Shown: positions 1-5,848 of the stretch, in pieces
How the letters are laid out: each line of letters starts with the position of its first letter
Numbering within the stretch: position 1 is the stretch's first letter
NCBI GenBank assembly: GCA_002404465.1
Contig: DHJT01000083.1
Coordinates: forward strand, 1-7,169
From: Sutterella sp. UBA4713
GTDB taxonomy: Bacteria > Pseudomonadota > Gammaproteobacteria > Burkholderiales > Burkholderiaceae_F
Direction: 5' to 3'
Length of the DNA: 7,169 nt
Position numbers and translations under genes: made by a program
Notes under the pieces: model-generated
What the model was told of the DNA's origin: nothing
Database searches by the model: none
What the model saw: only the letters and a program-made list of their open reading frames with translations

Positions 1-133
1 TAAGAGTGTCCGGCAGAAAAGTCTTTGTTTTCAAAGCAATCGGACAGCCTCTTTGAAAAATCCGGGGAGGGCGGATGCATCGCTTTTTTGCCAATAGCGG
101 CGTAAAGCCGTGTCGTTCAGGGCAAGAAGGAAG

Positions 134-349
134 TCAAGGAACAAAGTATCCGGCAATCTGCAGTGCGTAACCGACAAAAATGAGCGCAATGCCGATTAGA
201 ACGTAGCGCTTTTCTTTGACGGCGTTTTTGTGCAAATTGGGAATGTCGCGCCAGGTTCCGGCGATGCGCTCATCGCGCATGAGAATTGTCCAAAGACTGA
301 AAGCCGTACCTAAAAAAGAAAGAATGATGCCCAAAATACTGCAGACCAT
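134..349 (-). CDS. small two-helix inner-membrane protein, function unknown
   Basis: This 71-residue protein has two predicted membrane helices, about residues 3-24 and 48-69. A short polar loop between them contains RDERIAGTW and a basic KEKR just before helix 2. The order (helix ending in SLWTIL, a GTW loop, KEKRYVLIG, helix ending in LQIAG) resembles a recurrent class of very short uncharacterised bacterial membrane proteins that end soon after the LQIxG segment, so 71 residues is probably full length. I chose the Met at 349 because the longer frame back to 472 adds 41 basic, Cys-rich residues of no recognisable character. No clear Shine-Dalgarno sequence precedes either start. It lies about 196 bases downstream of rsgA on the same strand and may or may not share its transcript. 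No function can be assigned. Confidence 0.65.
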   Translation of the reverse strand: MVCSILGIILSFLGTAFSLWTILMRDERIAGTWRDIPNLHKNAVKEKRYVLIGIALIFVGYALQIAGYFVP

Positions 350-498
350 ATCCGAGTAAATCCGTGATGAACATGAAAAAACAGTGCTGATTTTAACGAG
401 TTCAAAACAGGAGCGCACCGCTCGCGGGAAAATAAAAGGTCTTTTGCGGACAAGTGCTTTCGGACAGGGCAAATGGGGTCTGCGCGGACACGAGCAGT

Positions 499-541
499 AT
501 CCCGTGAAAGTTGCGGCAACACGCAGAATGCTTTTCGGGAT
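499..541. repeat. nested inverted repeats just after rsgA
   Basis: ATCCCG at 499-504 is complementary to CGGGAT at 536-541. Between them lies a near-perfect short palindrome, GTTGCGGCAAC, at 510-520. The element starts 4 bases beyond the rsgA stop codon in the direction of transcription. It could fold as a 3'-end structure for the M48-rsgA transcript. There is no T-run after it on the minus strand, so it is not a classical intrinsic terminator, and the outer loop is long. Confidence 0.25.
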
Positions 542-545
542 CTAA

Positions 546-1478
546 CTAAAAGGCGTTATCTCGAGAATCGTAGGGGGTCTGGGAAATTTCTTTGACGAGT
601 GCCGCGTAAAAGGCGTGACGCGCCGGGTCGATTCGTCCCTCTTGTACGGCTTTAAGAACCGAGCAGCCCGGTTCATGCGTGTGCGTGCAGTTGTAATAGC
701 GGCAGCCGGAGACATACCGGGCAATGTCGGGCATGGCATGTAAAAGATCATCCGGTGTGACGTGTGCCAGGCCGAATTCTTGAAAGCCCGGAGAATCGAT
801 GATTTCAAAGGAAGTATCTGCGATTGTGACCGGATAAAGGCGTGTTTCGGTCGTTGTTTGTTTTCCGATATCCAGGGCCAGGGAAAACTCGCGCGTTCTG
901 GCACGCGCCTCGGGAACCAGTGTGTTGATGAGGGTGCTTTTCCCCATTCCCGATTGTCCGACGAGAACAACGGTTTTTCCGTTAAAGACGGCGGCAAGCT
1001 TTTCGCGCGTTGCTTCCGGGGCGGTTTTGGCGGAAATGCTCAGAACCGTCTCTCCGATCGACTCAAGTTTCCGAGCAAAAAGAGCAGAGGCACTTTCCGG
1101 AGTGCTCAACTCCGATTTCGTTTGCAAGACAACGGGACGGATGCCGGCCTTTTTCGCTGCCACGAGGGCCTTCCAGACAAACCAGGGATTAAAAGTCGGA
1201 CGCTCGGCAAAAAGGATTGCGACGATGTCAACATTCGCAGCCAGTATTTTCACGCGCCGGGCATCGCTTCGAAAGAGCGTGTTGCGCCGGGGGTTAATTG
1301 AAAGGATCGAGACCTTTCCTCCGACCGGAATCGAGCACGTGACGATATCGCCGACGACGGCATCGCCCTTTTTTCCCTTGCGGCCGGCCTCAAACGTATG
1401 ACCCTCTTTATCGGTCACAAAATAGATTCGGCCGTGGGAGGCCGTGATGCGAGCGGTAAAGTTCGAAGTGTCCGTCAT
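546..1478 (-). CDS. rsgA: ribosome small-subunit-dependent GTPase A (RsgA/YjeQ)
   Basis: RsgA is a circularly permuted GTPase that binds the maturing 30S subunit and helps final assembly around the decoding centre. At 310 residues it has the usual length. The order is an N-terminal OB fold (about 1-75), a permuted GTPase domain (about 80-250) and a C-terminal zinc-binding domain. Visible motifs are the G1 P-loop GQSGMGKS (174-181), switch I with TTT at 208-210, G3 DSPGFQEFGL (228-237), and zinc ligands C259, C264, H266 and C272 spaced C-x4-C-x-H-x5-C. Two positions are odd. G4, normally NKxD, reads TKSE (120-123), and switch I reads KQTTT, so Q207 replaces the His that acts in catalysis in E. 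coli (His248). The start lies 6 bases after the upstream M48 stop with no clear ribosome-binding site, so translational coupling is likely. Family assignment is firm; full GTPase activity is not. Confidence 0.96.
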   Translation of the reverse strand: MTDTSNFTARITASHGRIYFVTDKEGHTFEAGRKGKKGDAVVGDIVTCSIPVGGKVSILSINPRRNTLFRSDARRVKILAANVDIVAILFAERPTFNPWFVWKALVAAKKAGIRPVVLQTKSELSTPESASALFARKLESIGETVLSISAKTAPEATREKLAAVFNGKTVVLVGQSGMGKSTLINTLVPEARARTREFSLALDIGKQTTTETRLYPVTIADTSFEIIDSPGFQEFGLAHVTPDDLLHAMPDIARYVSGCRYYNCTHTHEPGCSVLKAVQEGRIDPARHAFYAALVKEISQTPYDSRDNAF

Positions 1479-1484
1479 GGGGCT

Positions 1485-2948
1485 TTAGATTCTCATCGTG
1501 CGGTTTTTCAGGTTTGTCGCCTCGACAAGCGCCTCTTTGGCCCCCTGCACGAGGCGTGCGTTATTTTGTGCTGTATTTTCTTCGCGTCGCGTCAAGACGG
1601 CGTTAAAAAGGGCTTGTCTGTCTGCGAGTTTTTCCTTCCGTGCTTTGAGCGCAAGGAGGCGTAATTTCTCAGCCTCGCACTGAGCTGCCGAAATGCGCTG
1701 CGTAATATGTGGGCGGCGATGGTTGGCAAGCGAATACAGACGGTTGGGCGTGAGTGTGTTTCGGTAGTCCGTATGCAGTTTGACGATTGCACGAATTAAA
1801 GGCACGGCGCCGATTGTGTGGACCACACAGGCATCGGCATCGTACTCGAGCATACGGGTAAAGAGGTGAACGAGAAAAACAATCGGATACAAAACAACCG
1901 GAAAGGTCGTCAGAACGATACCCGTCAAAAGACCGGGAATTGCCGCTCCGTTTTCAAGGGCCATCGCCGGGTGGATTCCCAAGGCTTCGTAAAAGTAGGG
2001 TTTTTCCGCGAGCCAAGCAAAGCCCCACCAAAAGGCGAACATGAGAAAAAAGAACAAAATACAACGCGCAAAGCGATGCCAGCGTGCCACATGCGCGACG
2101 GCATTGGTGACAACGGCAAGAATTTCTTCTTCCGTTAATTTGCAAAGCGTGTGCTGAAAAAGCACAAGGCGCGTTTGTCGGTTACTTTGTGCAAACAATG
2201 CATTGGCATGCTTTAAGGCACCCGGTCGGACCATCGTGTAAATGCGTGTGTCGGTATAACCGAGTTCGGATAGGAGCAACTGAAGGCGTCTTTTCAGAGA
2301 CCCCTCTTGCAGAGGGTGCGCCTTTTTGGAAAAACCGACGATCCAATTCGGGTACAGATATTCATGCCAGAAAAACCAAAGGCAACTGACGACCAAGCAC
2401 AAAATCCACCAAAAGTAGGAACTCAAATTTAAGATGACAAGTCCGGTAAACACGAGCGGCATGTCGGCAACCCACCCGAAAGCCGTCGCACGGATTCGCT
2501 GCCCTAGCCACAGGTGCGCATCGGTCCTTTCAGTGCCGTAGCGTTCGTTAATGCGAAAATTACGCCACCAATCAAGCGGCATGTCAACGACGGCCAAAAT
2601 CAGCGTAATGAGTGTGACAAGGAGAAATTGAGAGGCAATCCCTCGGTCGCCGGTAAGGACATTGACGAAGGCCCAGAGAATATCCAGTCCGCCCCCCAAG
2701 GTAAAGGCTAAGGCCACGGCGGCTCCCGCCAGGGCATTGACCGTGTCGCTTTGAACAACTTCGGCCGTAAAGTCAATGGCTTTGCGATGTTCGGCCAGAC
2801 TCACTTTGTCGCAAAAGGCTCTCGGGACGGCATCGGCCGCTTTTTCGGCACTTCCGACCTCGGAAATGAGAAGGGCCACCTGAATGCACACGTAAAAGAC
2901 AATCAGTGCCAAAAAAGTGATTTTTAATAGGGCGGCAATTTCGGTCAT
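1485..2948 (-). CDS. M48 family (Ste24-like) membrane protein, probable pseudopeptidase
   Basis: This 487-residue protein has the architecture of Ste24/CAAX-prenyl-protease-1-type M48 peptidases, multi-pass zinc proteases of the membrane. About seven hydrophobic segments are visible (near 5-29, 68-95, 105-125, 158-176, 177-197, 293-313, 336-364). The N-terminal family region is recognisable at PLDWWRNFRINERYG (124-138), and HANALF at 247-252 matches the family's HANAYF. The helix that should hold HExxHxxxxH reads NAVAHVARWH (282-291), so the first zinc His and the catalytic Glu are Asn and Ala, while H286 and H291 remain. The third-ligand region EYDADA (368-373) is kept. A charged Ala/Glu/Lys/Leu-rich tail (about 420-487) looks like a coiled coil and exceeds the usual family length. 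It is first in a unit with rsgA and divergent from orn. It is probably proteolytically dead, perhaps a chaperone or scaffold; that role is inference. Confidence 0.88.
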   Translation of the reverse strand: MTEIAALLKITFLALIVFYVCIQVALLISEVGSAEKAADAVPRAFCDKVSLAEHRKAIDFTAEVVQSDTVNALAGAAVALAFTLGGGLDILWAFVNVLTGDRGIASQFLLVTLITLILAVVDMPLDWWRNFRINERYGTERTDAHLWLGQRIRATAFGWVADMPLVFTGLVILNLSSYFWWILCLVVSCLWFFWHEYLYPNWIVGFSKKAHPLQEGSLKRRLQLLLSELGYTDTRIYTMVRPGALKHANALFAQSNRQTRLVLFQHTLCKLTEEEILAVVTNAVAHVARWHRFARCILFFFLMFAFWWGFAWLAEKPYFYEALGIHPAMALENGAAIPGLLTGIVLTTFPVVLYPIVFLVHLFTRMLEYDADACVVHTIGAVPLIRAIVKLHTDYRNTLTPNRLYSLANHRRPHITQRISAAQCEAEKLRLLALKARKEKLADRQALFNAVLTRREENTAQNNARLVQGAKEALVEATNLKNRTMRI

Positions 2949-2960
2949 GCAGTGTTTTGT

Positions 2961-2989
2961 GCGTCAGTTGAGTCGTAACTTAATACAAT
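2961..2989 (+). promoter_or_regulatory. candidate promoter for orn
   Basis: A TACAAT -10 hexamer (2984-2989; five of six consensus bases) is preceded at a 17-base spacing by a weak -35, GCGTCA (2961-2966; three of six). Transcription would begin near 2996, leaving a leader of about 45 bases before the orn start. The region is the 92-base divergent gap between the M48 gene and orn. No equally good promoter was seen for the minus strand. Confidence 0.35.
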
Positions 2990-3040
2990 AGCGGTTTCGG
3001 GAAATTTTTTCCTTTCGGCACAAAGGCTGACATTGTAACA

Positions 3041-3610
3041 ATGACGACAACGAGCGATAAAGCCGCATCGTACGGCGATATGAATTTAATTTGGATTGAC
3101 ATGGAAATGACGGGGTTGCAACCGGAAGTGAACCGTGTCATTGAGATTGCGGCCGTTATCACCGATCCGCAACTCAATATCTTGCATGAGGGGCCGGTGA
3201 TTGCCATCCATCAGGACGTGTACACGATGACGCACATGGATGCGTGGAATACGTCCATGCACACGCGATCTGGCCTAGTTAAGCGCGTTCTTGAAAGCAC
3301 GGTGGACGAGGAGAGGGCGACCGACATGTGTTTGGAAGTTTTTTCGCGCTTTGTACCGGCCGGAAAATCCCCGATGTGCGGAAACACTATCGGACAAGAC
3401 CGCCGTTTTATGGCGCGTTGGATGCCGCGTTTGGAGGCGTTTTTCCACTACCGAAGCATCGATGTTTCGACATTAAAAGAACTGGCCTATCGCTGGAAAC
3501 CTGAAATCGTCACGTCGTTTAAGAAAGCAACCAAGCACGAAGCCTTAAGTGACATTTGCGAATCCATTGAGGAACTCAAACACTATCGGCGCGAGATGAT
3601 GAAAATCTAA
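3041..3610 (+). CDS. orn: oligoribonuclease
   Basis: Orn is the cytoplasmic 3'-5' exoribonuclease of the DEDDh superfamily that turns RNA dinucleotides, including pGpG from cyclic-di-GMP breakdown, into mononucleotides. The sequence follows E. coli Orn almost throughout. It has IDMEMTGL with metal ligands D20 and E22, GNTIGQDRRFM with D120, FFHYRSIDVSTLKELAYRWKPE, and the final H166-x4-D171 pair in KHEALSD. All catalytic residues are intact. Length is 189 residues against about 181 in E. coli, the difference being a short N-terminal extension. A second start at Met14 (3080) would bring the N-terminus closer to E. coli. Neither start has a good Shine-Dalgarno sequence, so the upstream one is kept provisionally. 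It is divergent from the M48-rsgA unit and convergent with the tRNA-Arg gene 28 bases downstream. Confidence 0.97.
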   Translation: MTTTSDKAASYGDMNLIWIDMEMTGLQPEVNRVIEIAAVITDPQLNILHEGPVIAIHQDVYTMTHMDAWNTSMHTRSGLVKRVLESTVDEERATDMCLEVFSRFVPAGKSPMCGNTIGQDRRFMARWMPRLEAFFHYRSIDVSTLKELAYRWKPEIVTSFKKATKHEALSDICESIEELKHYRREMMKI

Positions 3611-3638
3611 TTGCCGGAATCGGGAACGGGTGCTTGAC

Positions 3639-3714
3639 TGGCACCTCCGCTGGGACTCGAACCCAGATTTACGCCTTAGGAGGGCATCGTTCTATCCAGT
3701 TGAACTACGGCGGT
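3639..3714 (-). tRNA. tRNA-Arg, anticodon CCU (reads AGG)
   Basis: Read on the minus strand, this 76-base sequence folds as a complete cloverleaf. It has an acceptor stem ACCGCCG/CGGAGGT, D stem GTTC/GAAC, and anticodon stem ATGCC/GGCGT around loop CTCCTAA (anticodon CCT in DNA). The T stem is CTGGG/CCCAG around TTCGAGT. The discriminator base is G, and the 3' CCA is encoded (3641-3639). All stems pair except position 4-69 of the acceptor stem, which is a G-A mismatch; 28-42 is a wobble pair. The variable loop is a short AAAT. The gene is convergent with orn. Confidence 0.95.
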
Positions 3715-3730
3715 AGCGCGGCAAGGCGTC

Positions 3731-3759
3731 ATCTTAACCGATTCCGTTCGGTCTGTGAG
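3731..3759 (-). promoter_or_regulatory. candidate promoter of tRNA-Arg
   Basis: On the minus strand, CTCACA (3759-3754; four of six -35 bases) and TAAGAT (3736-3731; four of six -10 bases) are separated by 17 bases. Transcription would start about 10 bases before the mature tRNA 5' end. The stretch after the -10 is GC-rich (GACGCC), the kind of discriminator seen on stable-RNA promoters under stringent control; that regulation is inference. The spacer contains a 5-base inverted repeat, ACCGA/TCGGT, at 3737-3752. Confidence 0.45.
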
Positions 3760-3807
3760 AGGACGGTCGGGAAAATCAGCATGCTTGAGGGCTCATGGTT
3801 TTCTTGC

Positions 3808-3843
3808 GGCTGGGTTGCGTGAATCGGCCCGGCTGAGTTTTTT
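3808..3843 (+). terminator. weak candidate intrinsic terminator
   Basis: GGCTGGG (3808-3814) can pair with CCCGGCT (3828-3834), including two G-U pairs, across a 13-base loop. Three bases later a run of six T follows (3838-3843). If real, it would stop plus-strand transcripts from orn that have run through the tRNA gene in antisense, since nothing terminator-like lies between orn and the tRNA. Confidence 0.3.
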
Positions 3844-3947
3844 CGCCTCTCAAGAGATTACCCCAGTCGGACTAAGCGAATTCCCATACTCGGCCTGACT
3901 CGCATCAGACATTGTTCACGGGGATGTCACAAGGTTCTTTCGGGCAA

Positions 3948-4016
3948 GTGAGCCGACTTTCATCGAGCGATTAGAATTTTCAAAGTAAATAAGGACCTGC
4001 GCTTTTTTTAACGCAG
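3948..4016 (+). promoter_or_regulatory. candidate promoter and leader hairpin of the decarboxylase-like operon
   Basis: TAGAAT at 3972-3977 matches five of six -10 bases. The best -35 at 18-base spacing is GTGAGC (3948-3953), which is poor, so an activator may be needed or the promoter may lie elsewhere. The leader then contains CTGCG (3997-4001) and CGCAG (4012-4016) flanking a T-rich loop, a small hairpin ending one base before the Shine-Dalgarno AAGGAG (4018-4023). This could modulate ribosome access, but it is short. Confidence 0.3.
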
Positions 4017-4032
4017 CAAGGAGTATAAATCT

Positions 4033-4995
4033 ATGGCATTGCCGCTTCGTATTAAGTTTCGCGATTGGGACTTTTGGACGCCGCTTCTTTTAGGGGACGT
4101 CAAAAGCGATAAGCTTGATATTCGTGCCACGCGTGTGGCCTCTCTGATTGATAATGTGGCAGATGACCCTGAGTCCGATGCGGCCGAGATGAGTTTCTCG
4201 CGTTATAACCTACGCGTCGATCAAGCGAAAGCGCAGGGCATTGTGGCCGTCCCGTTTTTCATTATGCGCGGGTTTCGCACACGCAATATCGTGACGACGA
4301 CGGATTCCCCTTTGGAGAAAATTGAGGACTTAGCGGGAAAGCGCATCGGGTTATCCGGTTGGCAAGATTCGGGGAACACTTGGACAAGAGCGCTTTTGCG
4401 TCGCGTCGGTGTTGATTGCGATGCCATTTCCTGGGTGCTTTCACGCTGTACGGACAAAGATGCCGTTGAGCCCAATCGCGGAAAAGCCTTTTGGAACGGG
4501 ACGAACGTTGTGCACGATCCGCAGGAAACGCCGCTTGTCCAGTTGCTCCATGAAGGCAAAATCGATGCAATGTTCCAGGCTTTTATGCCGCGAGGGTACT
4601 GCACGGGAGCGTTGGGGCTTCGGCCTGTTGTTCGCGACTTTAAGTCTGACGAAATTGCGTATTTTCACGCTGTCGGCTATGTGCCGGGCATTCACATTTT
4701 GGCGTTTAAAGAAGCGTATGTCCGCGCGAATCCCTGGGCCGTTCGCGAGCTTTGCCGGACACTGGATGCGTCGCGCAAACTTTGGCGAGAAAAGCGTCGT
4801 CGGTATGCGGAAACAACTCCGTGGATTTTGCAGGATTTAATGGATGAAGGGCAGAAGTTAACGCCCGATTACGATGCGTGGGATTTGGAAAGCAATCGAA
4901 AGATGATTGATGACTTTTGCCGGGAAGCCTACGAGCAACACCTGACAAAAAATCTAAATACGGCAGATAGTCTTTTCCCGGACGTGTTTTCATGA
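4033..4995 (+). CDS. 4,5-dihydroxyphthalate decarboxylase-like protein (periplasmic-binding-protein fold)
   Basis: This 320-residue protein has the outline of the 4,5-dihydroxyphthalate decarboxylase group, cytoplasmic proteins related to NMT1/TauA-type binding proteins. Matching stretches are the N-terminal DWDFWTPLLLGDVKSDKLDI (11-30), SDAAEMSFSRY (48-58), PFFIMRGFRTRNI (74-86), EDLAGKRIGLSGWQDSGNTW (98-117), LLHEGKIDAMFQA (171-183) and NPWAVRELCRTLDASRKLW (233-251). There is no signal peptide, so it should act in the cytoplasm. It has a good AAGGAG ribosome-binding site 9 bases before the ATG. Its stop overlaps the next gene's start by 4 bases, so its product is probably made together with the amidase. 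The true substrate is unknown. No other phthalate-pathway gene is visible, so a role on another aromatic or carboxylic acid, or as a cytosolic binding protein, is equally possible. Confidence 0.8.
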   Translation: MALPLRIKFRDWDFWTPLLLGDVKSDKLDIRATRVASLIDNVADDPESDAAEMSFSRYNLRVDQAKAQGIVAVPFFIMRGFRTRNIVTTTDSPLEKIEDLAGKRIGLSGWQDSGNTWTRALLRRVGVDCDAISWVLSRCTDKDAVEPNRGKAFWNGTNVVHDPQETPLVQLLHEGKIDAMFQAFMPRGYCTGALGLRPVVRDFKSDEIAYFHAVGYVPGIHILAFKEAYVRANPWAVRELCRTLDASRKLWREKRRRYAETTPWILQDLMDEGQKLTPDYDAWDLESNRKMIDDFCREAYEQHLTKNLNTADSLFPDVFS

Positions 4996-5813
4996 GCCAT
5001 TCGATTTTACGTGTTGCACTCGGGCAATTTTTCGTACAGCCCGACAGTCGCGAGAATTTGTCAATTGTCAGAAATCTCATTGATCGGGCTCAAGAAGGCG
5101 GGGCAAACCTGCTTGTTTTGCCCGAGGGCATCATTGCCCGAAAGCCCGGTGATAACACTTGGCCCGTACGGCATCGCGAGCCCTTAGACGGCCCGTTTGT
5201 TTCCGGACTTTTAAAGGCAACGCTCGGAAAATCCGTTACCGTAGTTTGCACGGCTCAAATCGCTTTGCCGGACCATGCGCGTTACGCCAACGACCTTTTG
5301 GTTGTTCGTGACGGCAAGATTTTGCTTTGCTATCAAAAATTGCATTTGTACGATGCTTTCAATGCCAAGGAAAGCGATAACGCCGTTGCCGGCGATGTCA
5401 TTCCGGCTCTCGTTGATGTCGGGCCGTTCCGGTGCGGGTTTATGACTTGCTATGACATTCGGTTTCCGGAACTTGCCCGGTCTTTGGCTTTGTCGGGGGC
5501 GACGCTTCTTGTCGTGCCGGCGGCCTGGGTCCGAGGGCCTTTAAAGGAAATGCACTGGGACATCAATATTCGCGCTCGAGCTCTGGAAAATACCTGCTAT
5601 GTAGCGGCCGTGAGCGAATGCGGCCCGGTGAATGTGGGATTATCGAAAGTTGCCGATCCGTACGGCGTTGTCATTGCCCAGTGCGGATCGACCGATCAAC
5701 TGCTTTTTGTCGATATCGATGCGGACAACGTGAAGGCGTGTCGCAAGGCACTTCCCGTGCTTGAAAATCGCCGATTTGCGGCGCCGCGTCTGGAACGGAT
5801 CGACAACAATTAA
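4992..5813 (+). CDS. nitrilase-superfamily amidase, YbeM-like (deaminated glutathione amidase type)
   Basis: A 273-residue carbon-nitrogen hydrolase with the Glu-Lys-Cys triad at E45 (LPEG), K116 (QKLHLYDAF) and C153 (MTCYDIRFPEL). From memory it matches E. coli YbeM closely along its length: KLHLYDAF, GFMTCYDIRFPELARSLAL, PAAWVRGPLKEMHW (176-189), ARALENTCYVAA, and the C-terminal LPVLENRRFAAP. E. coli YbeM and mammalian Nit1 hydrolyse deaminated glutathione, a transaminase by-product, as metabolite repair; other omega-amide substrates are possible here. No signal peptide, so cytoplasmic. The ATG overlaps the upstream stop as ATGA with no separate ribosome-binding site, which indicates coupling to the decarboxylase-like gene. 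Being placed with an importer rather than standing alone suggests a catabolic use, which is inference. Confidence 0.9.
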   Translation: MSHSILRVALGQFFVQPDSRENLSIVRNLIDRAQEGGANLLVLPEGIIARKPGDNTWPVRHREPLDGPFVSGLLKATLGKSVTVVCTAQIALPDHARYANDLLVVRDGKILLCYQKLHLYDAFNAKESDNAVAGDVIPALVDVGPFRCGFMTCYDIRFPELARSLALSGATLLVVPAAWVRGPLKEMHWDINIRARALENTCYVAAVSECGPVNVGLSKVADPYGVVIAQCGSTDQLLFVDIDADNVKACRKALPVLENRRFAAPRLERIDNN

Positions 5814-5848
5814 CTTAAAGTAGTGTTGGAAGTGAAAGGGATAAAAAA

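Larger units (their letters stand above)
3715..4032. other. gene-free region between tRNA-Arg and the right-hand operon
   Basis: No convincing protein gene is present on either strand in these 318 bases. The left end carries the probable minus-strand tRNA promoter. A GC-rich hairpin followed by six T lies near 3808-3843. The right end carries a promoter-like -10 (TAGAAT, 3972-3977), a short leader hairpin and the Shine-Dalgarno sequence of the next gene. A 9-base palindrome AGTCGGACT occurs in 3865-3876 and could be an operator half, but nothing supports a specific regulator. The middle shows no other structure I can name. Confidence 0.6.

Noticed and set aside
1..46. Inverted repeat TGTCCG (7-12) / CGGACA (41-46) with inner CTTTG/CAAAG as a terminator
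   Set aside because: The arms are asymmetrically placed and no T-run follows on either strand, so I could not support a terminator call.
350..472. 41-residue N-terminal extension of the small membrane protein
   Set aside because: The added residues are basic and Cys-rich with no domain or signal character, and the rest matches a complete two-helix protein starting at 349.
922..1401. Long plus-strand open frame opposite rsgA
   Set aside because: It is antisense to strongly conserved rsgA motifs and its product shows no recognisable features.
3639..3652. TGGCAC resembling a sigma-54 -24 element
   Set aside because: It is the reverse complement of the CCA end and acceptor stem of tRNA-Arg, and no proper -12 TTGC follows at the right spacing.
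3634..3822. 62-codon plus-strand frame
   Set aside because: Most of it is the antisense of the tRNA-Arg gene and its promoter, and there is no ribosome-binding site.
3911..3932. TTCAC...GTCACA resembling a CRP site upstream of the right-hand operon
   Set aside because: The half-sites are in direct rather than inverted orientation and do not fit TGTGA-N6-TCACA.
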